DNA from: Candidatus Thalassarchaeum betae | GTDB taxonomy: Archaea > Thermoplasmatota > Poseidoniia > Poseidoniales > Thalassarchaeaceae | Reading direction: 5' to 3' | Assembly: GCA_003193925.1 (NCBI GenBank) | Contig: PSPG01000006.1 | Coordinates: 33,095-97,094 of the forward strand | DNA length: 64,000 nucleotides | Position numbers and translations under genes: made by a program | In this document: positions 15,657 through 23,054 of the stretch, in pieces | How positions within the stretch are numbered: the first letter of the stretch is position 1 | Layout: every line of letters begins with the position of its first letter | The notes under the pieces: model-generated | Database searches by the model: none | What the model saw: only the letters and a program-made list of their open reading frames with translations | What the model was told of the DNA's origin: nothing

Positions 15657-16604
15657 ATGGCGACTATCGACCTCGCCGAGCACTTCCTGCAGGCCACTGA
15701 GGCGGCTGCCGTCGCAGCCTCTGCTTGGAAGGGCATGGGAGACCGGAAGGCCGCCGACGGCGCGGCGGTCGAGGCCATGCGCGCTGTGTTCGACAAGGTC
15801 CCTTTCGACGGCCGAGTCGCCATCGGAGAGGGCGAGCGCGACGATGCTCCGATGCTGTGGATTGGCGAGCCTCTGGGCTCGATGCAGGGCGAGCCCGACG
15901 CACCGAGGATAGACATCGCCGTGGACCCGCTCGAGTGCACCAACCACGTCGCCCTAGACCTGCCCAACGCGATGGCCGTGCTGGCAGCCGCCCCCCGCGG
16001 CTGCCTGCTGCACGCACCCGACTGCTACATGGACAAGATAGCCGGACCGGCTGCTGTGGCAGGCGAGGTCAGCCTTGAGGCCGACGTCTCCTACAACGTC
16101 GAGGCCGCCTGCGCCGCTCTCGACAAGCCTTCTTCCGAGCTGCGCATCGTCGTCATGGACAGGCCGCGGCACGAGCAGTTGATACGCGATCTGAAAGAGC
16201 ACGACGTTGACATCGTACTCATTGGCGACGGTGACATCGCAGCCGCTCTCGACTCCGCCGACCCCAACTCCGACATCGACATGCTGATGGGAATCGGGGC
16301 GGCCCCCGAGGGAGTCATCACCGCTACAGCGCTGAGGGGATTGGACGCACCGTTCGAGGGACGACTCGTGTTCAAGAACGATGGTCACAGAGAGCGCGCC
16401 GAGAGTATGATCGACGGAGACGTCGACAGGATATGGGGGCGCGATGAACTCTGCTCATCGGATGATTCGGTGTTCATCGGCTCGGGCGTGTGCACCGGGC
16501 GGACAAGGGGGGTGGAGATCTTGGACGACGGTCGCGCCTCTGTGCATTCAGAGATTATCGACGTGAACTCTGGCGAGCACACCTATGTATCCTCCGTGCG
16601 ATGA
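15657..16604 (+). CDS. glpX: class II fructose-1,6-bisphosphatase (GlpX family)
   Basis: Gluconeogenic FBPase, 315 aa from ATG 15657 (ATG 15633 is possible but extends past the family N-terminus). The family core reads GDRKAADGAAVEAMR, GEGERDDAPM (57-66) and NAPD-like LLHAPDCYMDKIAGP. The metal/phosphate motif, normally DP(I/L)(D/E)GT, here reads DPLECT at 90-95, with Cys replacing Gly. It is followed by a class I aldolase, so the two adjacent gluconeogenesis steps are encoded together. Most archaea instead use the bifunctional FBP aldolase/phosphatase. Confidence 0.9.
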   Translation: MATIDLAEHFLQATEAAAVAASAWKGMGDRKAADGAAVEAMRAVFDKVPFDGRVAIGEGERDDAPMLWIGEPLGSMQGEPDAPRIDIAVDPLECTNHVALDLPNAMAVLAAAPRGCLLHAPDCYMDKIAGPAAVAGEVSLEADVSYNVEAACAALDKPSSELRIVVMDRPRHEQLIRDLKEHDVDIVLIGDGDIAAALDSADPNSDIDMLMGIGAAPEGVITATALRGLDAPFEGRLVFKNDGHRERAESMIDGDVDRIWGRDELCSSDDSVFIGSGVCTGRTRGVEILDDGRASVHSEIIDVNSGEHTYVSSVR

Positions 16605-16645
16605 GTTCTTCTCCATCCACTTGCACGTTCGCATGAGGCACTACT

Positions 16646-17665
16646 GTGGACACCGGATTGCTTGAGAGGGCCGCTAGCGAACTCGTGGCTCCCGGCAAGG
16701 GCGTCCTAGCAGCGGATGAGAGCAACGGCACGATGTCGAAGCGTCTGGCCGCCGTGGGGGTGGAGCCCTCGGCCGAGACCCGGAGGTCATACCGGGCCAA
16801 CTTGCTTGCCACCGTCGGCTACGAGTCAGCTGTGGGAGGAGTGATACTGTTCGACGAGACCATGCGGCAGAGCATGGATGACGGGACTTCCATTCCAGAC
16901 GCCCTGATAGCCAGGGGGGTACACCCCGGAATCAAAGTCGACACCGGGGCCAAGGACCTCGCACACCGCCCCGGTGAGAAGATCACAGAGGGCCTCGACG
17001 GCCTGCGCGAGCGCTGCTCTGAGTACTTCCAGATGGGCGCTCGCTTCGCCAAGTGGCGGGCGGTGATCAAGATTGGCGACGGGATACCGAGCGCTGCTTG
17101 CCTCTCGACCAACGCCCACGCGCTCGCGCGCTACGCCTCAATCTGCCAGGAGCAGGGCCTCGTACCCATCATCGAGCCCGAGGTCCTGATGGAGGGCTCG
17201 CACGACGCCCAGCGCTGCTACGACGTGACCGCTGAAATCCTCGATGCTACCTTCGCAGCCTGCGACGAGCAGGGAGTGCACATACCCGGTGCACTCCTCA
17301 AGCCGAACATGATCATAGCGGGGAATGACTGTGCGAACCAGATTTCCCGTGAGGAAGTGGCGAGAATGTCAGTCGACTGCCTGACCAACCACGTTCCTCA
17401 CGACCTGCCGGGGGTCGTCTTCCTCTCAGGAGGGCAGTCGGACGAGGACGCCACGGCCCATCTCAACCTGATGAACCAGATAGGAGCCGGGCATCCCTGG
17501 CAACTCTCATACTCCTACGGCCGGGCGCTTCAGGCCCACGCTCTGAAGACTTGGGCTGAAGGAGGGGCCGACTCTTCGGCGGCCAGCCAAGACATGTTCG
17601 CACACAGGGCCAAGATGAACAGCCTCGCTCGAAGCGGTGACTGGAGCTTGGACCTCGAGGCCTAA
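16646..17665 (+). CDS. class I fructose-bisphosphate aldolase (eukaryote/bacterial type)
   Basis: Aldolase of 339 aa, matching the classical class I family (about 340-360 aa) rather than the archaeal DhnA type. Features: GKGVLAADESNGTM near the N-terminus, GARFAKWRAVIKIGDG, EPEVLMEGSHD, the Schiff-base lysine at about 219 in ALLKPNMIIAG, and FLSGGQSDEDAT. The start is GTG 16646. It lies 41 bp after glpX on the same strand. Having a classical class I aldolase next to a GlpX FBPase suggests a bacterial-like gluconeogenic module acquired by transfer. Confidence 0.93.
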   Translation: MDTGLLERAASELVAPGKGVLAADESNGTMSKRLAAVGVEPSAETRRSYRANLLATVGYESAVGGVILFDETMRQSMDDGTSIPDALIARGVHPGIKVDTGAKDLAHRPGEKITEGLDGLRERCSEYFQMGARFAKWRAVIKIGDGIPSAACLSTNAHALARYASICQEQGLVPIIEPEVLMEGSHDAQRCYDVTAEILDATFAACDEQGVHIPGALLKPNMIIAGNDCANQISREEVARMSVDCLTNHVPHDLPGVVFLSGGQSDEDATAHLNLMNQIGAGHPWQLSYSYGRALQAHALKTWAEGGADSSAASQDMFAHRAKMNSLARSGDWSLDLEA

Positions 17666-17917
17666 TCAGTTTTCGTCCAAGGCACCGGGCCTCAGTTGCC
17701 AAACGCATATCTCGTAGCGGCCGGAGAGCGCGCCGCCGCGCTTGGTTGTTGCGACCTTCATGATGTCCTTGTCCTTGGAGAGGACGTTGCCCAGTTGTTG
17801 GGGGGTGGTTCCGTGGCGCATCGTCGAGTTGACGTGCTCGAGTATCTCGGTGGTGTTCGCCTCTCCCCTCACATCCAGGAATTTCTTAATCTTCTGTCGT
17901 AGTCTTGTCGTCCTCAT
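17666..17917 (-). CDS. small winged-helix-like protein (second of a paralogous pair)
   Basis: An 83-aa basic protein: RLRQKIKKFLDVRG, then TTEILEHVNSTMRHG, and a wing-like KVATTKRGGALSGRYEICVW. This looks like a compact winged helix-turn-helix. It resembles the neighbouring 88-aa protein in layout (helix, TxEI helix, D-I-V/K strand, R-x-G wing, terminal W), so they are likely tandem paralogues. ATG 17917 is preceded by an AAGGAG Shine-Dalgarno-like sequence; GTG 17935, overlapping the upstream stop, is an alternative. It is tail-to-tail with the aldolase gene. Target unknown. Confidence 0.65.
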   Translation of the reverse strand: MRTTRLRQKIKKFLDVRGEANTTEILEHVNSTMRHGTTPQQLGNVLSKDKDIMKVATTKRGGALSGRYEICVWQLRPGALDEN

Positions 17918-17931
17918 GGCATATCTCTCCT

Positions 17932-18198
17932 TCACTTCTTGTCGGGCTTCGCACGCTCATGGTGCCTAACCCACTTCTCGGTGGCCCACTCCGAGAGGGG
18001 GGGCGCGCTGCCGGTCATGCCGCTTCTGCGAACCGTGCCGATGCGAACGATCGAACTGTCAGACTCCAGAAGAGCCGCGACGTCAGCACCCTTGGCTTCG
18101 TCATCGTGGCGATTCAGCCAAACTGCGATTTCCGCTGTGTTGCGTGGCCGCTCTGAGAGGTAATTTCGGACAATTTCCCGGACTCTCTCCGCGCCCAT
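17932..18198 (-). CDS. small winged-helix-like protein (first of a paralogous pair)
   Basis: An 88-aa protein starting at ATG 18198: GAERVREIVRNYLSERP, NTAEIAVWLNRHD, ALLESDSSIVRIGTVRRSG, ending with a W-rich charged tail. It matches the downstream protein in order of elements and is a probable winged-helix DNA-binding protein. A longer frame to 18282 lacks conserved character. The downstream gene's alternative GTG overlaps this stop by 3-4 bp, indicating one transcript. Confidence 0.6.
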   Translation of the reverse strand: MGAERVREIVRNYLSERPRNTAEIAVWLNRHDDEAKGADVAALLESDSSIVRIGTVRRSGMTGSAPPLSEWATEKWVRHHERAKPDKK

Positions 18199-18383
18199 CT
18201 CTCCCCGCTCCAACACGATATCAGAACCGGCGACCGGTCCGATGGGCGTAGGGTGGCGGGCGCTGATATAACCGTTCTGCACGAAATCACTCTTCTTCGT
18301 TACACATAGTTGCGAGAATATGGCGTGTTTTCAGGTCAGTAGTAGGTGTAGAAATGAAACTGGCACATTCTCTATAGGAAATA

Positions 18384-18420
18384 TGTAATTAAATGTAACG
18401 AAATAGGATAATTTATTACA
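18384..18420. promoter_or_regulatory. AT-rich promoter with inverted repeat upstream of the 873-aa winged-helix gene
   Basis: TGTAATTAAA (18384-18393) and TTTATTACA (18412-18420) form a near-perfect inverted repeat in a markedly AT-rich patch. The right arm overlaps a TATA-like GATAATTTATT about 40 bp before the ATG at 18457. It could be an autoregulatory operator for the winged-helix protein. The 18199-18456 gap otherwise shows no gene. Confidence 0.4.
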
Positions 18421-18456
18421 TCGACCTTAGGTAGTTGTATTCGGAGGTGGTCAGTA

Positions 18457-21078
18457 ATGCCAAATGATACGCCTGAGGCCCAGAAACACGGTTCCGATAC
18501 CACACCGCGAAAAATCCGGAGCATGCATCGCAGGCGCCTCCTGAATCGTCTTACTGAAGGAGGCGGCACGGTCAGCGTCCTCGCACGCGAGGTCGGGCTC
18601 AGGGTCCCACACGCCTCAGCCGAACTAAGACGGATGAGAAACGATGGACTGGTCGCCAGCGACCTGTCTGCAGGAAGCCGTGGTGCAAGGATCCACCTGA
18701 CCGAATCGGGATGGGAGTCGGTGAGGGATGACGAGTTGGCCAGGGCCACCGAGGCCTTGCCTCTGCCGGATGACACCAGCATGTGCTGTCTGCTGGCTCG
18801 TGACGGACCCAACCTCCTGCTGGGTGTTATGGAGCCAACTGACTCCCCATTGCTGCTGATTCCGGACCGCCCTCCGAGCCCCGTCGGCGACGACTCGTCG
18901 TCCACCGGAAGCGATGGGGTACCTTGGAGTTGGGCCGTGCTGAGGGAGAGGAATCCGAGGTGGTTCGACCTCTCCTCAATGGAGGTGAAGCCTGCCCCCC
19001 CTCCCTCCTCTGATCCAGAGAGCATAGCGGCCTACGCAGGTGAACGGACAGTGATCGGGATTATCCGGGCTCGCCTGCTGGACTCGGAGCGACCCGTCGC
19101 AATAGCCCCTGGTCAGTGGTTCGGCACTCCGAGCTTCCGACCGGCGCCACCACTGCCCGAGAGCAGTTATCACAGGGGCCAGTGGGTGCTGGGCGCTTGT
19201 CACGAGCTCTCTCCGCATGTTCGACCCAAGGATCCGATTGCCGCAGTTATGGAGGAGAGACTGCCCCGCACAATGCTGCTGCGGACTGCGAGGGCCAACT
19301 CGCTGGTCATCGCCGACCTCGGCGGCCTCGACGCCGAGGGCGACGCCTATCCACTGTCCGCGCTCGATTTCTGGATTGAGCGGGCCCACCCGCGTCTGAC
19401 CGACGCCGAGCGACGCAAGCGGGTGCAGGCCCTGCGCGACCGAGTCAGCGCGACGCGCAGGGTGCGGACCGACGACTCGACCTGGCGTCGCTTCAGGAGG
19501 GACTGGGGCGAGTCGGTGTTCACCGACGACGAGGACGCCATTAGGATCCTCGACCTGAGGGGCTTGGGCGGCTCATCGGGCGAGGCGCTCGTGCGATGGG
19601 CGCTCAACGACGAGGAGCGCCCCCCGATGGTCCTCGAAGTCAGCGATGACCTGCCTGACGACCTGGTGTCTTCGATCATCTCCCACTCCAATCTGCGGCT
19701 GGCACTCCTCGAGAGGGACACCCCCGCATTCGCATCCCTCGACAGGCTGGTGGCCGACCCACTGAGGCCTCTGCCTTGGCTGCAACTCTCGACTAGGGGA
19801 GGCAGGATCCTGCCCATTCGCCTCATGGACCCGATGCAGACTCCAATGTTCATCGCCTTGGATGACCCTGCCCCGTCCCCATGGGCCTCCCTGGGCATCG
19901 AGCTGGATGAGCCGGCAGAACTGGACGAGGGCCACCTGTCGGTGATCAACTCGGCAATCTCGCAGCACCCGAACGGCAGCGAGGAGTGGGCCAATCAGAT
20001 GGAGGCCAGATACCCGATCGCCGCTTGGATTGCGTCACCCCCACGAACTAGATGGCCGCGGTGGCAGCGACTCCGGGACCGACTGAGTTCCGAATGGCTG
20101 GTCCTCATGGATCTCGACAACCTGCCATTGGAGAGGCTCTCGGAGGTCGCCGAGGAGGCTCCCGACTCGGTACTCGCCGAGTTTTCCAGCAAGTTGACTC
20201 TGAAGTTCAGGGAGGATTCGGAGACTGCCCTTCGAGCCAGACCGGCCACCGATCCCAAGGACGCGTCTCGCGGGGCGGCTTGGGTCGCAACCCAACTACT
20301 GTCAAACGCCCCCTGGCTGCCTGAGCACATGCACGCAGACCTCCTGCGTTGGTCACTCGAGGCATGGCTATCCCACCCTCCCCTGCACTCCCTGCAGGCT
20401 CTCGAGGGAGTCGCGTGGCTCTACTCCTCCGGCAGGAATGACGATGCCAGTTTCCGGCCGATACTCGAGGGGATACGCAGCAGGGGGCGGGAGATGCCGA
20501 AGGGTCACGACCTGAACACATGGGCCAGGCTCGTGGACAGGGTGCTCGAAGGGAGCGAACTCGATTTGGAGGAGTTGGAGAGGACCGCCAGCGTCCTCCC
20601 GACTGGATGGTGGGCACCAATCTCTCCTGAGATTCTAGTCATCCTCTTGAGGGAAGAGGAGTCCACTGACTGGCTCATCTTGAACCCACTTCCCTGGTGC
20701 GCGGCAGTCCTACGCCCCGTCGGTGAGGAGTGCCAGGCCCCCGGGTTGCGTTCCTACACGCACCCCGGATGCGACCCCGAGATCCACTCCTTGCTCATTC
20801 GCAGGCTCCGTGGGAGGCGCGAGCGCGAGGGCCTGCCCGACAGCGCTGCGCCCTTGCTCGACCTGATGGAGGCGCTCGACGCCATCAACGAAGGGAGGGC
20901 CCCCCGTCCAGGCAGGACCCATCCGCTCTCGGGATGGCTGGCTCAGCCTGTCGAGAAGTGGCCCAAGTTCTCCGCCAGCGTCGCATTGGACGGCGATGCT
21001 GAGATCGCCGAGAGACTGCTGCTCCGAAGCTCGGGTTATCACACAGGAATAGTCTCCTCCACTTCGATTTCGGGCTGA
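18457..21078 (+). CDS. large uncharacterised protein with N-terminal winged helix
   Basis: An 873-aa protein I cannot place in a named family. Residues about 20-85 form a MarR/ArsR-like winged helix: RRRLLNRLTEGGGTVSVLAREVGL, an HASAELRRMRNDGLV recognition helix and a wing. The remaining 790 residues are soluble, acidic and Trp/Leu-rich, with no nucleotide-binding loop or membrane segment that I can see. A GGAGGTG Shine-Dalgarno-like sequence sits just before the ATG, unlike the leaderless genes around it, and the promoter is AT-rich with an inverted repeat. Size and context suggest a lineage-specific regulator or a large ligand-sensing transcription factor. Confidence 0.8.
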   Translation: MPNDTPEAQKHGSDTTPRKIRSMHRRRLLNRLTEGGGTVSVLAREVGLRVPHASAELRRMRNDGLVASDLSAGSRGARIHLTESGWESVRDDELARATEALPLPDDTSMCCLLARDGPNLLLGVMEPTDSPLLLIPDRPPSPVGDDSSSTGSDGVPWSWAVLRERNPRWFDLSSMEVKPAPPPSSDPESIAAYAGERTVIGIIRARLLDSERPVAIAPGQWFGTPSFRPAPPLPESSYHRGQWVLGACHELSPHVRPKDPIAAVMEERLPRTMLLRTARANSLVIADLGGLDAEGDAYPLSALDFWIERAHPRLTDAERRKRVQALRDRVSATRRVRTDDSTWRRFRRDWGESVFTDDEDAIRILDLRGLGGSSGEALVRWALNDEERPPMVLEVSDDLPDDLVSSIISHSNLRLALLERDTPAFASLDRLVADPLRPLPWLQLSTRGGRILPIRLMDPMQTPMFIALDDPAPSPWASLGIELDEPAELDEGHLSVINSAISQHPNGSEEWANQMEARYPIAAWIASPPRTRWPRWQRLRDRLSSEWLVLMDLDNLPLERLSEVAEEAPDSVLAEFSSKLTLKFREDSETALRARPATDPKDASRGAAWVATQLLSNAPWLPEHMHADLLRWSLEAWLSHPPLHSLQALEGVAWLYSSGRNDDASFRPILEGIRSRGREMPKGHDLNTWARLVDRVLEGSELDLEELERTASVLPTGWWAPISPEILVILLREEESTDWLILNPLPWCAAVLRPVGEECQAPGLRSYTHPGCDPEIHSLLIRRLRGRREREGLPDSAAPLLDLMEALDAINEGRAPRPGRTHPLSGWLAQPVEKWPKFSASVALDGDAEIAERLLLRSSGYHTGIVSSTSISG

Positions 21079-21085
21079 AAGCCCG
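21071..21085 (+). terminator. hairpin overlapping the stop codon
   Basis: CGGGCT GAA AGCCCG forms a 6-bp stem with a 3-nt loop, and the TGA stop lies inside it. It may mark the transcript end of the 873-aa gene. Confidence 0.35.
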
Positions 21086-21441
21086 CAATATACCAACCGA
21101 GGGGTTCTTGACCACCTCCGGTGGCCGATGTACTCCCGAGCTGCAACACCGTGGCGACGAAGCCCCCCGCTGGAGGAATAGGATGAATCACGGTACCAAG
21201 TTCGGGTCGCCACTTGTCGAAGACCAGTGTGACCAGCTGCAATGGAATGATCACTGGAGCAAAGCAAGTGGCCGGATTGTGTTAGGTCCCCGGATGACCG
21301 GAAGGAATGAATCAAGGGACTACCCTACAATCCGACAGACGTCCCGGGGTGGGTCAGGCGCCTGAGCCAAGCTGTGAAGGCCGCCGTTACGCCCCGGGGC
21401 ACACATTTCAACCCGGAGCAAGAAACGAGGTGGGAATTCGA
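21086..21441. ncRNA. 356-bp intergenic region with nested inverted repeats, candidate structured RNA
   Basis: No convincing gene is seen. Several exact inverted repeats are: GTGGCGAC (21151-21158) with GTCGCCAC (21206-21213); GCCACTTG (21209-21216) with CAAGTGGC (21265-21272), enclosing CCAGTG (21224-21229) with CACTGG (21252-21257); CGGATTGT (21273-21280) with ACAATCCG (21327-21334); and the palindrome TCAGGCGCCTGA (21354-21365). The first two pairs share bases and would compete. This density of pairing suggests a structured RNA, or a regulated leader of the downstream CoA gene. Strand is unknown. It does not match RNase P or SRP RNA signatures. A 71-codon minus-strand frame (21254-21039) also exists but is unsupported. 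Confidence 0.35.
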
Positions 21442-22458
21442 ATGCACAGCGTCGGTCTGATCGGCGGCACATTCGACCGCTTCCATGCCGGCCACCTGTC
21501 CCTGCTCCAAAGCGGCCTCTCGGAATGCTCCTCGCTGGAGGTCTGGCTGACCTCCGATGCGGCAACCGGAACGAAGGATCCGCGCATCAATCCGTGGGAG
21601 ACTCGCGCCGGTGAGATGAGGGAAGCGCTCGGGCAGGATGCAGAAAGGGTCAGCATGCATGTCCTTGAGGACAACCACGGACCAGCTTCGACTCACACCG
21701 ACGCCTCCGCTATCGTCTGCACTGCAGAGACCCGTCCGGAGTGCGAGATAATCAATCGGATGAGGGGCGACAACGGGCTGGACGAACTGGCAATCATTGA
21801 GGCCGAGCACGTCCTCGCTTGGGACGGCGATCCGATTTCGAGCACGAGAATCAGGAACGGCGAGATCGACCGCGAGGGACTGCCTTGGATTCCGGACTCG
21901 GTCAGAGAGGGCAGAATAATACTGACTCCGGAGGTCGAGGCAGAGCTCAAGGAGCCGTTCGGCCTATTGGTGCCGGGCCCAGAGGACGACCCTTCCGTAG
22001 CCATGTCCGAGGTACTTGCCCATACTGAATGGGAGTGGGGCCCGATCATCGCCGTCGGGGATGTGACTGTCCGCGCATTGCAGGACCTCGGCCGTCCAGC
22101 TGACATCGCTCTGGTCGACGGGCGCACTAGGAGGGAGCCTTGGGAGGGCGCCGAGGGGCTCGATCCCTCGGCCTACGATGGGGTGTTGCATTGCGAGAGC
22201 CCCGCTGGCTCCCTCACCCCCTCCTTATTGGAAGCCTGCGAGCACGCCGTGTCCTCTTGGATGGAAAGCCGAGCGACCCATCTCATTGAAGTCGACGGCG
22301 AGGAGGACCTAGCTCCTCTGCTCCTGCATCCTCTCGCCCCGCTTGATTCGGTAGTGCTCTACGGCCAGCCTGGCAAAGGCGTCGTCGTCAGGTGGTGCAG
22401 CGAGGAAGCCAAGCAGCGCTGCCGCAGGCTGCTGAGCGGTTTTAAGCCGGCCGATTGA
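21442..22458 (+). CDS. CoaD-type phosphopantetheine adenylyltransferase fused to GTP-dependent dephospho-CoA kinase (DUF359)
   Basis: This 338-aa protein joins the last two steps of CoA synthesis. Residues 1 to about 155 are an archaeal PPAT nucleotidyltransferase: GGTFDRFHAGH at 8-18 and ISSTRIR at 132-138. Residues about 160-338 match the DUF359 GTP-dependent dephospho-CoA kinase: VGDVTVRAL at 205-213 and IALVDGRTRR at 222-231. The DUF359 family was shown to be the archaeal dephospho-CoA kinase in Thermococcus. ATG 21442 is preceded by GAGGTGG; longer frames run into the stem-loop region. PanB is encoded at 56962. Confidence 0.88.
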   Translation: MHSVGLIGGTFDRFHAGHLSLLQSGLSECSSLEVWLTSDAATGTKDPRINPWETRAGEMREALGQDAERVSMHVLEDNHGPASTHTDASAIVCTAETRPECEIINRMRGDNGLDELAIIEAEHVLAWDGDPISSTRIRNGEIDREGLPWIPDSVREGRIILTPEVEAELKEPFGLLVPGPEDDPSVAMSEVLAHTEWEWGPIIAVGDVTVRALQDLGRPADIALVDGRTRREPWEGAEGLDPSAYDGVLHCESPAGSLTPSLLEACEHAVSSWMESRATHLIEVDGEEDLAPLLLHPLAPLDSVVLYGQPGKGVVVRWCSEEAKQRCRRLLSGFKPAD

Positions 22459-22459
22459 G

Positions 22460-22999
22460 TCAGGACTCGGCATCGGCCATCGCGTGGATGCCGAAGCCGA
22501 ATGCGACGAACACGATCATCACAGCGTAGACGCCAGGGTCGACCCAGGTGGTGTTCACAGCACTCCAGTACAGGTAGAACGTCACGCCCAGCACGATGAG
22601 CCAGCTGGCCAGAGTCCTGCTCGCGCCTCCCTCGGAAGAGAACAGGCTGGAGACGACTGGACGCTGCGGGATGCCTCGGGCCCAGACCCCGACTCCACCG
22701 TCGACTGCCTTGCCCATGCCCATGCTGCCCAAGGCTAGCAGCGCTATCCCGAGCAGGCCGAAGACCGCATCGTCAAGTACGAAGGACGAACCATCGTGCG
22801 CGATGTATGATAAATCGACGCCGTGGTTACCGCCGATGAATCCGATCCACAGCACCTTGAATCCGGGGGAGTAGGCTCCGGATAACAGATTGACGACGGT
22901 CAGAGCAACGACCCAGACGCCGAGCACTATCGCAGCGCCCGATGCGGTGCCGCTGGGGCGGGTCAGAGCATCGCCCCACTCCGAATCTGCCATGGACAT
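22460..22999 (-). CDS. four-TM membrane protein of unknown function
   Basis: A 179-aa integral membrane protein with hydrophobic segments at about 22-42, 76-94, 130-148 and 155-173. Loops contain GGNHGVDLSYIAHDG and a Gly-rich segment. I recognise no family. ATG 22999 has a TTATACCGAAAGG element exactly 29 nt upstream, favouring it over ATG 22993. It is convergent with the CoA-kinase fusion gene. Confidence 0.72.
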   Translation of the reverse strand: MSMADSEWGDALTRPSGTASGAAIVLGVWVVALTVVNLLSGAYSPGFKVLWIGFIGGNHGVDLSYIAHDGSSFVLDDAVFGLLGIALLALGSMGMGKAVDGGVGVWARGIPQRPVVSSLFSSEGGASRTLASWLIVLGVTFYLYWSAVNTTWVDPGVYAVMIVFVAFGFGIHAMADAES

Positions 23000-23054
23000 C
23001 GGGCCGGCGACCTTCCCTTTCGGTATAACGATTGTCTGAGGGCAGACGAGACTC

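Noticed and set aside
21039-21254. 71-codon minus-strand frame overlapping the end of the 873-aa gene
   Set aside because: It reads as protein-like in places but overlaps a long gene and a stem-rich region, with no promoter or family support.
21286-21325. SRP RNA domain IV-like hairpin around CCGGAAGG
   Set aside because: The GGAA tetraloop is there, but the conserved asymmetric loop (AGG on one side, AGCA on the other) is missing and no long flanking SRP helix is seen.
21086-21441. RNase P RNA in the intergenic region
   Set aside because: Neither the GAGGAAAGTC-type nor the ACAGAA-type conserved core was found on either strand.
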